Assembly (NCBI GenBank): GCA_046047235.1
Contig: JBJOII010000013.1
Coordinates: 1 to 52,496 of the forward strand
Direction of reading: 5' to 3'
Source: JBMTVN01 sp046047235
GTDB lineage: Bacteria > Verrucomicrobiota > Verrucomicrobiia > Limisphaerales > JAHDYP01
Length of the DNA: 52,496 nucleotides
Both the position numbers and the translations under genes were made by a program. The notes below the pieces were generated by a model. That model searched no databases. It worked only from the letters and a program-made list of their open reading frames with translations, and was not told the DNA's origin. This document shows, one piece after another, positions 16,466 through 24,735 of this stretch; position 1 is the stretch's first letter; each line of letters begins with the position of its first letter.

Positions 16466-17356
16466 ATGACCAAGTTTTTTTTAGGCCGGGTTGCTTTGCT
16501 GGCGATGTTTCTCGGAGCATGCAGTGGAATGGTTGGGGCTGAGCCGGTGCGGTTATGGGAGGGGAAGGTTCCGGGGGCTTTAGGGGACAGGGCGGAGGAT
16601 ATTCCAACGTTGACGCCGTATTTGCCGCAGGGGGCAACGGGGTCTGTGGCGGCGGTGGTGGTTTGTCCTGGTGGCGGGTATGGGGGGCTGGCTGGTCATG
16701 AAGGTGAGGATTACGCGCTTTATCTTAACAAGCTTGGGGTGGCGGCGTTTGTTCTGAAGTATCGATTGGGGTCGCAGGGTTATCGGCACCCCGTGATGTT
16801 GGGGGATGCGGCGAGGGCGGTCCGGTTAGTCAGGTCGCGTGCGGATGAGTGGGGGGTGGACCCGCAGCGAGTTGGCATCATGGGGTCCTCGGCGGGGGGG
16901 CATTTGGCATCGACGCTGGTGACGCATTTTGATGGGGGCGATCCGGCGGCGGAGGATAAGGTTGAGCGGCAGAGTTCCCGGCCTGATCTTGGGATCTTGT
17001 GTTATGCGGTGATTAGCATGGGGGAATTTACGCATCAGGGGTCGAAGCGGAATCTTCTGGGGGAGGGCCCGAGTGAAGAGTTGGTGCGCGAGGTTTCGAA
17101 TGAGCTGCAGGTGACGGAGCGGACTCCGCCTTGTTTTATTTGGCACACATGGGAGGACCAGGCTGTGCCGGTGGAGAACAGTCTGCAGTTTGCTGCGGCG
17201 CTGCGTCGGGCGGGGGTGCCATTTGATTTGCATGTGTATGAGCGGGGGCGGCACGGGATTGGGTTGCGGGACAAGGCGCCGTTTGAGCATGTGCATCCTT
17301 GGGCGGAGGATCTTGCTTTTTGGCTTGGGGAGCGTGGTTTTTTGAAGGCCGATTGA
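16466..17356 (+). CDS. Exported alpha/beta-hydrolase (carbohydrate esterase/BD-FAE type)
   Basis: A 296-residue secreted esterase candidate. The signal peptide (FFLGRVALLAMFLGACSGMV) precedes the mature start EPVRLWEGKVPGALGD, typical of family members that deacylate polysaccharides. Catalytic features are the oxyanion region VVVCPGGGYGGLAGHEGEDY, the nucleophile elbow GSSAGG (Ser142), EDQAVPVENSLQF (Asp near residue 234) and GRHGIGL (His). This triad layout matches acetyl xylan esterase/feruloyl esterase-like hydrolases. The start at 16466 is chosen for the signal peptide; an earlier ATG at 16442 is possible. It probably forms a unit with the beta-propeller upstream and may act on plant or algal polysaccharide. 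Confidence 0.82.
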   Translation: MTKFFLGRVALLAMFLGACSGMVGAEPVRLWEGKVPGALGDRAEDIPTLTPYLPQGATGSVAAVVVCPGGGYGGLAGHEGEDYALYLNKLGVAAFVLKYRLGSQGYRHPVMLGDAARAVRLVRSRADEWGVDPQRVGIMGSSAGGHLASTLVTHFDGGDPAAEDKVERQSSRPDLGILCYAVISMGEFTHQGSKRNLLGEGPSEELVREVSNELQVTERTPPCFIWHTWEDQAVPVENSLQFAAALRRAGVPFDLHVYERGRHGIGLRDKAPFEHVHPWAEDLAFWLGERGFLKAD

Positions 17357-17443
17357 GCATTCCGGTGAATTCTGGGGGTGTTTGTGGGCTGTTTCCGGCC
17401 TGGAGGGTTTGGGGATGGTGGGAAAGTTGAGGCAAGCCGCTCC

Positions 17444-17471
17444 TTGACACCCCTTTCTTCACTGATAATCT
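17444..17471 (+). promoter_or_regulatory. Candidate rpmH promoter
   Basis: TTGACA (17444-17449) is a perfect -35 hexamer; TAATCT (17466-17471) lies 16 bases downstream and fits TAnnnT. The pair is 90 bases before the rpmH start, and the 205-base gap holds nothing else recognisable. Confidence 0.55.
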
Positions 17472-17561
17472 CCCTTGCTCCGTTGCCCGCGGCGGGGCGC
17501 TGTTCATTTTGTACGGCGACCATGTTAACGCATTGGCGGGATTACCGGCGGGGTCATTCGC

Positions 17562-17699
17562 ATGAAAAGAACATTTCAACCTTCGCAGACGAAGCGGAAG
17601 CGCCAGTATGGTTTCCGCAAGAGAAACTCGACCAAGAGTGGCCGCAAAGTATTGCAGAACCGGCGCCGCAAGGGTCGCCAGCGTCTGACCCCGGTCTAG
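17562..17699 (+). CDS. rpmH: 50S ribosomal protein L34
   Basis: A 45-residue, highly basic ribosomal protein. The sequence begins MKRTFQPSQTKRKRQYGFRK and contains the family core F-R-K-R-N-S-T-K-S-G-R-K-V-L, ending RRRKGRQRLTPV. L34 is one of the most conserved short bacterial proteins, so the identification is secure despite its size. It opens the rpmH-rnpA-yidD-yidC-khpB cluster normally found near the replication origin; dnaA is not seen in the window. rnpA follows 15 bases later. Confidence 0.97.
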   Translation: MKRTFQPSQTKRKRQYGFRKRNSTKSGRKVLQNRRRKGRQRLTPV

Positions 17700-17714
17700 G
17701 ACTGGTTTCCGGGC

Positions 17715-18083
17715 ATGGCGCCAGCTCGAACCAAACTCGGGCTATCCCGCTCACGGCGGATTCGTGAATCCGGCGAATTCAGGGGATTGCGAGAGCGGGG
17801 GCGACGTCGTGCGTACGGGTGTCTTTTGGCGAACTGGGAGTGTCTGCCCGGTGCTTTGGTTTCCCGGGTGGGAGTGATCGCCAGCAAGAAGGTGGGGCCG
17901 GCTGTGGTGCGGAACCGCGCCAAGAGATTGCTCCGGGAGGCATTTCGGCTTCATCAGCATGAGTTTGCCCAGCCGGTCAACGTTGTGTTGGTGGCGCGGC
18001 ATTCAATAGTGGGAGCTGGGTTAAGGCAGGTGGAGCAGGACCTGCTGGGTGCGTTGCGCCGGGTGGGGGTGCGGGAGGTATGA
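17715..18083 (+). CDS. rnpA: Ribonuclease P protein component
   Basis: Small basic protein (122 aa) that binds the RNase P RNA, whose gene rnpB lies at 48696 in the same window, and assists 5' maturation of pre-tRNA. It shows the N-terminal LSRSRRIRESGEFRGL, the strand RVGVIASKKVGPAVVRNRAK with the RNR signature, and RLLREAFRLH. The order rpmH-rnpA is nearly universal in bacteria. Its TGA overlaps the yidD ATG (ATGA), so the two are translationally coupled. Confidence 0.95.
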   Translation: MAPARTKLGLSRSRRIRESGEFRGLRERGRRRAYGCLLANWECLPGALVSRVGVIASKKVGPAVVRNRAKRLLREAFRLHQHEFAQPVNVVLVARHSIVGAGLRQVEQDLLGALRRVGVREV

Positions 18084-18382
18084 ATCCCGCTCGGTGGATC
18101 TGCGTTGGGGTAATCCGGTGTTACCAGTGGGCATTATCGCCGCTAAAGACGGCGCTTTTAGGTCCTGGTGCCAAGTGTCGTTTCACGCCGAGTTGTTCGG
18201 ACTACGCCATCGAGGCCATTCGGCTCCATGGGGTATGGCGCGGTGGTTGCGCGTCTGTCAGGCGTTTGTTGAGGTGTCATCCATGGGGGGAGTCGGGGTG
18301 GGATCCGGTGCCGGAGCATGTGGAGTGGTGTGGTTGTAAAGGTGCGGGCAGTCGTGAGGTAGGTGCAGGGGTTCGTCGTTGA
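18080..18382 (+). CDS. yidD: Membrane protein insertion efficiency factor YidD
   Basis: A 100-residue peripheral membrane protein that aids YidC-dependent insertion. Diagnostic motifs are CYQWALSPLKTALLGPGAKC with RFTPSCSDYAIEAIRLHG immediately after, then RCHPWGESGWDPVPE. Family members usually have CHPWGxGGxDPVP; here Ser replaces the first Gly of GG. The position between rnpA and yidC, with a 4-base overlap to rnpA, is the canonical one. The C-terminal tail beyond CGCKGAG is variable and overlaps the region just before yidC. Confidence 0.95.
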   Translation: MNPARWICVGVIRCYQWALSPLKTALLGPGAKCRFTPSCSDYAIEAIRLHGVWRGGCASVRRLLRCHPWGESGWDPVPEHVEWCGCKGAGSREVGAGVRR

Positions 18383-18393
18383 AGGTATTTTCA

Positions 18394-20220
18394 ATGGATC
18401 GCAAAGCCATTTTAGTTTTAGGGATATGTTTCGGGTTGTTGATGCTGTGGTATCCGATGGTGGACCGTTGGTTTCCGCCTCAGCCGGTACCTGAGTCGGC
18501 GCTTTTGGAGTCTGAAGCGGAGCCGGCGGGTGGGACGGGTTCGGTGGATGTGGCAACGGCGCCCTCCTGGTCGGCAGCTGGTGATACAAACGGGGCTGTG
18601 GGGGAGGTCGCTGTGGCGTCGATGGCGGTGGTGCCGTCGGAGACCCGGCCTGAGCGCACGGAAGTGATCGAGACCCAGCTGGCTCGTTACGTATTCACCT
18701 CCCGAGGGGGCGGCATCAAGGAGATTGAGCTGTTGGACTACAACGAGGCGGTGGGGCGGCAGGCGCGCAAGAATGATGATGCGGCCAACGTGGCGTTGAA
18801 CCGCGGGGCAGAGCTGCCGATTTTCACGATCAACGGTTCGGAGGTATTTCCATCGGATGGAGAATTTCAGTTGAAGCGGCTTGGAAACGGGTTGCGGGCT
18901 GAGTCGGTGTTGCCGTCGGGTTTACGGATCATCAAGGATTTTGTGCCGGGCACCAATTATCTGCTGAAGGCGGCGGTGCGGATTGAGAACGTGAGCACGC
19001 AGGCGTTGCGTTTGCCTCCGCAGGAATGGGTTTTGGGAACGGCGACACCGATCAACCGTCACGATGACGGTCGGCTGGTGAAGATGCAGTGGTATGACGG
19101 GGAGGATTCGAGTGACGTTTCGGCCCCGTGGTTTGCGAACAGGACTTTGGGCTGTTTTCCGGGGACTCCGAGGACGACCTATCTGGCTGGCAGTTCGAAT
19201 GTGGTCTGGGCTTCGGCGCAGAACCAGTTTTTCACTTTGATCGCGATTCCACCGAGCAATGCGCCCGCTGCGCAGATTGTGGCGCACCGTGTGGCTTTGC
19301 CTCCTCCGTCGTTGGAGGAAGCGCGGACCGATCGGCAGTTGAACAAGTCACCTTTTGCGATCCAGACGGGTTTCCGGTATCCGGAGGTGGTATTGGCTCC
19401 CGGGGAGAATGTGGAGCGGTGGTTTGATCTATTTGCTGGTCCCAAGGAGTATAAGACGCTGGACCGGCTGGGTTCTGCGTATGGGAACGACGTGGATCGG
19501 GTGATGGGGTTCGGGGGATTCTTTGGTTTTTTTGCGAAGGCCTTGTTGTTGTCGATGAATGGCCTGCACGGTTTGGGTTTATCCTACGGTCTGGCGATTG
19601 TGGGGATCACCGTGCTGATCAAGCTGGTATTTTGGCCGTTGACGCAGGCCAGCACGCGTTCCATGAAGCGGATGCAGAAGCTTCAGCCTGAGATGAAGGC
19701 CATTCAGGAGAAGTTCAAGGATGATCCGAAGAAGATGAACGAGCGGATGATGGCGTTTATGAAGGAGCACCGGATCAATCCGGCGGCGGGTTGTTTGCCG
19801 ATCCTGATTCAGATCCCGGTATTCTTTGGATTTTATCGCATGTTGCAGAGTGCCATTGAGTTGCGTGGCGCGAGTTTCCTTTGGGCGTTTGATCTTTCGC
19901 AGCCGGACACGATTTTTGAGATTGGGGGTTTTCCGGTGAATCCGCTCCCGATTTTGATGGGATTATCCCAGTTTTGGCAGATGCGGTTGACTCCGGCCTC
20001 TCCGGGCATGGATCCGGTGCAGCAGAAGATCTTCCAATTCATGCCCTTGATGTTTTTGTTCATTCTCTACAATTTCTCGTCCGGTCTCACGTTGTACTGG
20101 ACGGTGCAGAACCTGTTGACGATTGTGCAGACCAAGCTGACCCGGACGACAGGAGAGGAACAACCTGTGGTTGGGGTGAAACCGAAGGCCAAGCAGGCCG
20201 GCCGCCCGAAGCGGTCTTAA
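18394..20220 (+). CDS. yidC: Membrane protein insertase YidC
   Basis: Inner-membrane insertase (608 aa) that places membrane proteins alone or with Sec. Its N-terminal anchor (AILVLGICFGLLMLWYPMV) is followed by a large periplasmic beta-sandwich (about 70-370; includes YVFTSRGGGIKEIELLDYN) as in Gram-negative YidC. The conserved insertase domain follows: AKALLLSMNGLHGLGLSYGL, FWPLTQASTRSMKRMQKLQP, GCLPILIQIPVFFGFYRML, ELRGASFLWAFDLSQPD and FQFMPLMFLFILYNFSSGLT, ending YWTVQNLLTIVQT. ATG at 18394 is used; a TTG at 18379 is less likely. The C-terminal tail is short and basic. An abundant cytochrome operon elsewhere in the window would be a natural client. Confidence 0.95.
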   Translation: MDRKAILVLGICFGLLMLWYPMVDRWFPPQPVPESALLESEAEPAGGTGSVDVATAPSWSAAGDTNGAVGEVAVASMAVVPSETRPERTEVIETQLARYVFTSRGGGIKEIELLDYNEAVGRQARKNDDAANVALNRGAELPIFTINGSEVFPSDGEFQLKRLGNGLRAESVLPSGLRIIKDFVPGTNYLLKAAVRIENVSTQALRLPPQEWVLGTATPINRHDDGRLVKMQWYDGEDSSDVSAPWFANRTLGCFPGTPRTTYLAGSSNVVWASAQNQFFTLIAIPPSNAPAAQIVAHRVALPPPSLEEARTDRQLNKSPFAIQTGFRYPEVVLAPGENVERWFDLFAGPKEYKTLDRLGSAYGNDVDRVMGFGGFFGFFAKALLLSMNGLHGLGLSYGLAIVGITVLIKLVFWPLTQASTRSMKRMQKLQPEMKAIQEKFKDDPKKMNERMMAFMKEHRINPAAGCLPILIQIPVFFGFYRMLQSAIELRGASFLWAFDLSQPDTIFEIGGFPVNPLPILMGLSQFWQMRLTPASPGMDPVQQKIFQFMPLMFLFILYNFSSGLTLYWTVQNLLTIVQTKLTRTTGEEQPVVGVKPKAKQAGRPKRS

Positions 20221-20243
20221 GTAATGTGAAAGGCATGTAATTT

Positions 20244-20696
20244 ATGTCAGCGCGACCCAAAGCTACCCTAGTGGAGCTCCTCGAGAAGATGGGCTTCAAT
20301 ATTACCGTTGAAGAGCACGAGTTGGACGACAGCACCTTGATGCTGGATGTGCAGACTGATGATCCGGGGCGGTTGATTGGCCGTCAGGGTCAGACCCTGG
20401 GGCAGCTGCAGTACATTTTGAACCGGATGCTTTTCAAGCAGGACGCGAATGTGGCGAAGGTGACGGTGGATGTGGGCGGGTATCGATCCCAGGCTCGCGA
20501 TGGTCTGGTGCAGAAGGCGAAGGAGGCGGCGGAGAAGGTGCGTCGATGGGGGGACATTGTGGAGTTGGAGCCGATGAACGCTTATGACCGTCGTGTGGTG
20601 CACAACACGCTGAAGGAGGATCCGACGGTAGAGACCTACAGCGTGGAGGTGGAGGGGACGCAGAAGAAGGCTATTCTGCTTCGGCCGCGCCACTAA
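20244..20696 (+). CDS. khpB: KH/R3H RNA-binding protein KhpB (Jag)
   Basis: A 150-residue RNA-binding protein. Residues about 1-75 form a KH domain with the GRLIGRQGQTLGQLQYILNR motif (GxxG = GRQG). The C-terminal R3H domain includes EPMNAYDRRVVHNTLKEDPT (R-x-x-x-H = RRVVH). The N-terminal Jag-N domain of Firmicutes Jag is absent, as is common outside that phylum. KhpB commonly follows yidC, as here (23-base gap), and binds mRNAs and small RNAs in species studied. The gene closes the rpmH operon just before a strong terminator. Confidence 0.92.
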   Translation: MSARPKATLVELLEKMGFNITVEEHELDDSTLMLDVQTDDPGRLIGRQGQTLGQLQYILNRMLFKQDANVAKVTVDVGGYRSQARDGLVQKAKEAAEKVRRWGDIVELEPMNAYDRRVVHNTLKEDPTVETYSVEVEGTQKKAILLRPRH

Positions 20697-20711
20697 GTTG
20701 GTGTTTTATTT

Positions 20712-20747
20712 GACGGGTTCCGGTGTTGACCGGGCCCGTCTTTTTTT
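20712..20747 (+). terminator. Rho-independent terminator after khpB
   Basis: Outer stem GACGGG/CCCGTC (20712-20717 with 20735-20740), inner stem CCGGT/ACCGG (20720-20724 with 20729-20733), loop GTTG, followed by seven T (20741-20747). It ends the rpmH-khpB transcript. Confidence 0.92.
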
Positions 20748-20789
20748 GGTGGGCGTTCCGTTGGCGGGACGGGCTACTGGAAGTCCCTG

Positions 20790-21521
20790 ATGATCGAGCT
20801 GGACCACCTGGTGAAGCGTTTCGGCAAGCTCACGGCTGTGGATGACGTGAGCTTGCGGGTGAATTCGGGGGAGTTTTTTGCGATTCTGGGGCCGAATGCT
20901 GCAGGCAAGACAACGACCATCCGGATCTTGACCGGGTTGGTGAGGCCGAGTTCGGGGCGTGCTTCTGTGGCGGGCTATGACATTCAGGCGGAGCCGATGG
21001 AAGCAAGGCGTCGGCTGGCTTACGTGCCTGATTTTCCGTTCCTCTATGACAAGCTGACCCCTTGGGAGTTTCTGCGATTTACGGGGCAGCTTTTTGGGAT
21101 GGCGGAGGGGGTTGTGCAGGAGCGGGGTGAGGTCTTGGCGCATCGTTTTCATTTGGAGAGTTATCTACATCAGCCGGTGGAGAGTCTCTCGCATGGGACG
21201 CGGCAGCGTGTGGCGATTGTGTCAGCGTTGCTCCATCGGCCGGAGGTATTTGTGTTGGATGAGCCGATGGTGGGTTTAGATCCGCAGCATGCGCGGATTT
21301 TGAAGGATGTATTGAAGGAGGAATCTGAGCGCGGGGTGACGATTTTCATTTCTACTCATCAGCTCTCGGTGGCGGAGGAGATGGCGGACAGGATAGGGAT
21401 CATGCATCAGGGGCGTTTGGTGGCTGTGGGGACAAGGGACGAGCTTCGGGCTTTGAGTGGTCAGGACGGTGCATTGGAGCGGAGTTTTCTGAGTTTGACG
21501 GGGGCGGAGGTATCAGGCTGA
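20790..21521 (+). CDS. ABC transporter ATP-binding protein (ABC-2 exporter type)
   Basis: A 243-residue ATPase subunit. Motifs: Walker A GPNAAGKTTT (residues 33-42), LAYVPDFPFLYDKLTPWEFL (Q-loop region, with D in place of the usual Gln-containing motif), signature SLSHGTRQRV (LSHGT is a variant of LSGGQ common in ABC-2 exporters), Walker B VFVLDEPMVGLDP and the switch ISTHQL. It pairs with the large permease starting 13 bases downstream of its stop. The substrate is unknown; lipid, polysaccharide or peptide export is possible. The CcmA/NatA-like sequence pattern alone cannot decide. Confidence 0.88.
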   Translation: MIELDHLVKRFGKLTAVDDVSLRVNSGEFFAILGPNAAGKTTTIRILTGLVRPSSGRASVAGYDIQAEPMEARRRLAYVPDFPFLYDKLTPWEFLRFTGQLFGMAEGVVQERGEVLAHRFHLESYLHQPVESLSHGTRQRVAIVSALLHRPEVFVLDEPMVGLDPQHARILKDVLKEESERGVTIFISTHQLSVAEEMADRIGIMHQGRLVAVGTRDELRALSGQDGALERSFLSLTGAEVSG

Positions 21522-21534
21522 GCGGGGTCACTCG

Positions 21535-23286
21535 ATGGGTATCGGCAATGATCAATCGGGTGAGGGGGCGGGGGTTTTTGGTTTACTACTACGCTTGCAT
21601 TTGGTGCAGGCGTGGAGGCGGTTGCGGGATGTCAGGCAGCAATCGAAGCTTTTGTCCGGTTTGATTCTTCTTTTTGTGAGCAGCTATGTGGTGTTGGCGT
21701 TTTGGTTATTTGGTGTGGGTTTGAGGTTTGTGGGGGCATTTCCGGGGTTGGGTTATCTGCTCGTTGAGAGGCTGATGTTCCTGCTGTTTGCCTTTCTTTT
21801 CATCCTTCTGGTTTTCAGCAATCTGGTGATCAGCTATTCGAATTTGTTCCGCAACCGGGAGACGGCTTTTTTGCTGACGCTCCCGATTACCCCGCAGACT
21901 GTTTTTCGGTGGAAGCTGGTGGAGTCGATGCTTTTGGCATCGTGGGCCTTTCTCTTTTTGGTTTCGCCATTACTGGTGGCGTATGGTTTGCACACTGGGG
22001 TGGCCTGGCATTTTTATGCGGTGACGCCGTTTTTGCTGGGGCTGTTCATTGTGCTGCCGGCGGTATTGGGTGCTTGGGCGGCGATTTACCTGGCGCGATT
22101 TCTGGATCGCAGGAGTTTTCAGGTGATTGGTGTGCTGGTGTTGGTGTTGCTGGTGGGGATGGCCGGGTGGTGGTTGCAGACGCAGCGGGTGAGTGAGGAT
22201 TTGTTTGAGTCGCGGATTTTGGTGGTATTGGACAAGTTGCTGACCAAGACCCGTTTTGCTGAGAGTGCGCTTTTGCCGAGCTACTGGTTGTCTTCGAGCG
22301 TGCTGCAATGGGCGGAAGGTGCGGTTAGGGGGGCGGGTTTCTTTGTTTTGCTGCTGTTGAGTTACGCCATGTTTTTTGGCTGGCTGGCGGTTTATTGGTC
22401 GGGCCCGTCATTCTATACCTCGGTGTCGGCGGTGCAGAGCCGTGGGAGTGTCTTTTGGCAGTGGAGGTGGTTTCAGAACCGGCAGAAGCGGAAGGCGGGG
22501 CGGGCGTTGTCGCCACGTTTGCTGGATCGGTTGGTGGGGTTGATTCCCGGGCTTGGTGAGGGGATGCGGGGGATTATGGCGAAGGATGTCAGGGTGTTCT
22601 GGCGAGACACGACCCAATGGGGGCAGACGCTGGTGTTATTCGGGTTGTTGGGGGTCTACGTTTTGAACCTCCGGCATTTCTCGCACCAGCTGACGAATCC
22701 ATTTTGGGTGCATTTGGTTTCGTATTTGAATCTGGGCGCGTGTGCTTTGAACCTGGCGACGTTGACGACGCGGTTTGTATTTCCGCAGTTCAGTCTAGAG
22801 GGGAAGCGGATATGGATTGTGGGGCTGGCTCCGATGGGGTTGGTGCGGGTGGTGATGGCCAAGTTTGTTTTGGGTTGTGTATTTTCATTGATGCTGACTG
22901 TGGGGTTGATCGTTTTGTCGTGTGTGATGCTACAGCTTTCCGGATGGCGGACGGTAGTCTTTGGGGTGGAGGTGGCAGTGATGACCTTTGCGATGAACGG
23001 CTTGGCGATGGGTTTAGGGACGATGTATCCGAACCTGAAGGAGGATCAGCCGAGCAAGATTGTCTCGGGTTTTGGGGGAACGCTGTGTCTGGTGCTGAGC
23101 TTCCTTTACATTGTGCTGGGAGTCTTGTTGCTGGCGGTGGGGTCGCCGTGGTCCTGGTTGCCGGATCAGCTTGTGCCCTGGACGCGCACGGGGCTGGGGT
23201 GGGGAGGTTTCGTGGTTCTCTCACTTTTAGTGGGCTACGTGCCGATGCGACTGGGTTTGCGGCGTGTTCGAGGGTTCGAGGTATGA
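21535..23286 (+). CDS. Putative ABC exporter permease, multi-pass membrane protein
   Basis: A 583-residue membrane protein with roughly 12 hydrophobic segments (for example LILLFVSSYVVLAFWLFGVG, LFAFLFILLVFSNLVISYSN, HFYAVTPFLLGLFIVLPAVL, and near the end SFLYIVLGVLLLAVG). The N-terminal third carries YSNLFRNRETAFLLTLPITP, a motif of ABC-2-type exporters, where the R-x-R/E-x-E-x-L-L-P pattern follows the first membrane pair. The gene follows the ATP-binding subunit directly, giving a complete exporter of one ATPase and one fused-size permease. The substrate is not recognisable. Confidence 0.78.
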   Translation: MGIGNDQSGEGAGVFGLLLRLHLVQAWRRLRDVRQQSKLLSGLILLFVSSYVVLAFWLFGVGLRFVGAFPGLGYLLVERLMFLLFAFLFILLVFSNLVISYSNLFRNRETAFLLTLPITPQTVFRWKLVESMLLASWAFLFLVSPLLVAYGLHTGVAWHFYAVTPFLLGLFIVLPAVLGAWAAIYLARFLDRRSFQVIGVLVLVLLVGMAGWWLQTQRVSEDLFESRILVVLDKLLTKTRFAESALLPSYWLSSSVLQWAEGAVRGAGFFVLLLLSYAMFFGWLAVYWSGPSFYTSVSAVQSRGSVFWQWRWFQNRQKRKAGRALSPRLLDRLVGLIPGLGEGMRGIMAKDVRVFWRDTTQWGQTLVLFGLLGVYVLNLRHFSHQLTNPFWVHLVSYLNLGACALNLATLTTRFVFPQFSLEGKRIWIVGLAPMGLVRVVMAKFVLGCVFSLMLTVGLIVLSCVMLQLSGWRTVVFGVEVAVMTFAMNGLAMGLGTMYPNLKEDQPSKIVSGFGGTLCLVLSFLYIVLGVLLLAVGSPWSWLPDQLVPWTRTGLGWGGFVVLSLLVGYVPMRLGLRRVRGFEV

Positions 23287-23358
23287 CGCACGCCCGGCAG
23301 GCCGGGAGGGGGGCGCTGTTCCATTGCGGGCTTCTTGCCAGTGGTTCTCGGAGAAGGG

Positions 23359-24684
23359 TTACTTGAAGGTGTAGGTTGCCCCGAGGGTGACGAGGTGGCG
23401 GGTGAACTCTCTGCCGTCCGTGTTGGGGATGCGGCTATCCGCCCAGTCGTAGGAGTAGGAGAGGTCAGTGCTGATGTTCTCGTGTGGTTTCCAGGTGATG
23501 CCGACAGAGGGTGTAAAGATCCAGTCTTCCCGGTTAACCGGTCCCTGCCAGTCGCCTGCGTAGGCCCGGAAGCCGAGGCGTCCATTGAATCGGGGGTGGA
23601 AGACGTGGCGCCAGGAGATGTCGTAGGTGGTGTCCTCGTAGACACTGGGTCCACCGAAGGCGGGTTGTTCGTATTGGCGGACGAAGAGAGTGATGCTGTC
23701 TGAGGCAGAGGGCAGGAGGGTCATGGTGGTGTCGATGAAGAGGAGCAGTTCATCTTGGTCGAAAGAAGGGACGGCGGCGGCGAGGCGAGGGTTCTGGAAG
23801 TCGCGGATATCCGGGCCCAGCAGCACGCCGAGTTTCAGCCATGGCCATGGGGTGCCTTCCAGACCGAACAGAATTCGGTGGAAATAGTTGTCGTAGGGGC
23901 TGTCGACGCCGAGGAGTTTGTATTGTTCCTGTGATCCGAATCGGTAGCCGAGGATGAGGTCGGTATCGGGGTAAACGGTATAGCCGAGGTCCAGTCCGCC
24001 TGCGACTTCTCTCCGATCGACGTAATTTTCGTAGATGTAGGAAACCCCGGATTGGCGTTGTTCGGTGCGAAAGTCGTGGAGGTAGGCGGTGGCGACGGGG
24101 CGGATGAGGAATTTGCCTGTGCGGTAGGTGGCCTTGAAGCTGTTCTTAAATATGAAGGCTTCGTGACGGTCTCGGACGGGTATGCCGCCAATGGCGGGGA
24201 CATCTCCGGGGCGACCATACACTGGTGCCATGCGGTTGCCGTCGATGAAGATGAATGTATTGGGTAGTTCCCAGGTGAGGGAGTCGAGGTGGCCTTTGAG
24301 GTTGAGAATGCCCCGGTGGGTGATGTGATTTTCGCCGGAGTCTTCCGAATAGGAGTTGAAGTCGGGCGCGTAGGAGGTGGTGAGGCTGAACTCATCGCAG
24401 GGCGAGGCGGTGGCGCTGAGTTTCGGTTGTATTCCGATGACCAGCGATCCCACTTTGGGGTCTAGGACTTCGAGGCCGGCGGCCTGGGCTTCAATCCGGC
24501 TGGCCGCGGAGGGTTCAACGTCCTGCAGGTGGATATTGCTATCGTAACCGACGCGGGCGGAGACCTCGGCTTGGGCAGCGAAGGATGCGGCTTGGGTTTT
24601 GTGGGTGTAGCTGAGGAGTCCGAGGAGCACCGCGCAGGAGCAGGTTAAGACCTGGGTGCATGGCGGCATGGAGGCAGCGTTCAT
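23359..24684 (-). CDS. Outer-membrane beta-barrel protein
   Basis: A 441-residue putative outer-membrane protein. A signal peptide (VLTCSCAVLLGLLSYTHKTQ, cleavage near AASFA) precedes a chain of alternating amphipathic strands with aromatic ends: EVSARVGYDSNIHL, DEFSLTTSYAPDFNSY, GGLDLGYTVYPDTDLILGYR, SVGITWKPHENISTDLSYSY and finally VTLGATYTFK. The C-terminal aromatic-x-aromatic end (YTFK) is what the BAM complex recognises, with the usual terminal Phe displaced by Lys. The VGYDSNIHL opening occurs in TonB-less barrel families of unknown function in Verrucomicrobiota. Transport of small organic acids is only a guess from its acs and MFS neighbours on the same strand. Confidence 0.78.
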   Translation of the reverse strand: MNAASMPPCTQVLTCSCAVLLGLLSYTHKTQAASFAAQAEVSARVGYDSNIHLQDVEPSAASRIEAQAAGLEVLDPKVGSLVIGIQPKLSATASPCDEFSLTTSYAPDFNSYSEDSGENHITHRGILNLKGHLDSLTWELPNTFIFIDGNRMAPVYGRPGDVPAIGGIPVRDRHEAFIFKNSFKATYRTGKFLIRPVATAYLHDFRTEQRQSGVSYIYENYVDRREVAGGLDLGYTVYPDTDLILGYRFGSQEQYKLLGVDSPYDNYFHRILFGLEGTPWPWLKLGVLLGPDIRDFQNPRLAAAVPSFDQDELLLFIDTTMTLLPSASDSITLFVRQYEQPAFGGPSVYEDTTYDISWRHVFHPRFNGRLGFRAYAGDWQGPVNREDWIFTPSVGITWKPHENISTDLSYSYDWADSRIPNTDGREFTRHLVTLGATYTFK

Positions 24685-24735
24685 GGCATGGGAATCAACG
24701 GTTTATCGCGGGTGCACCTTAAGTTATCCTTTGTT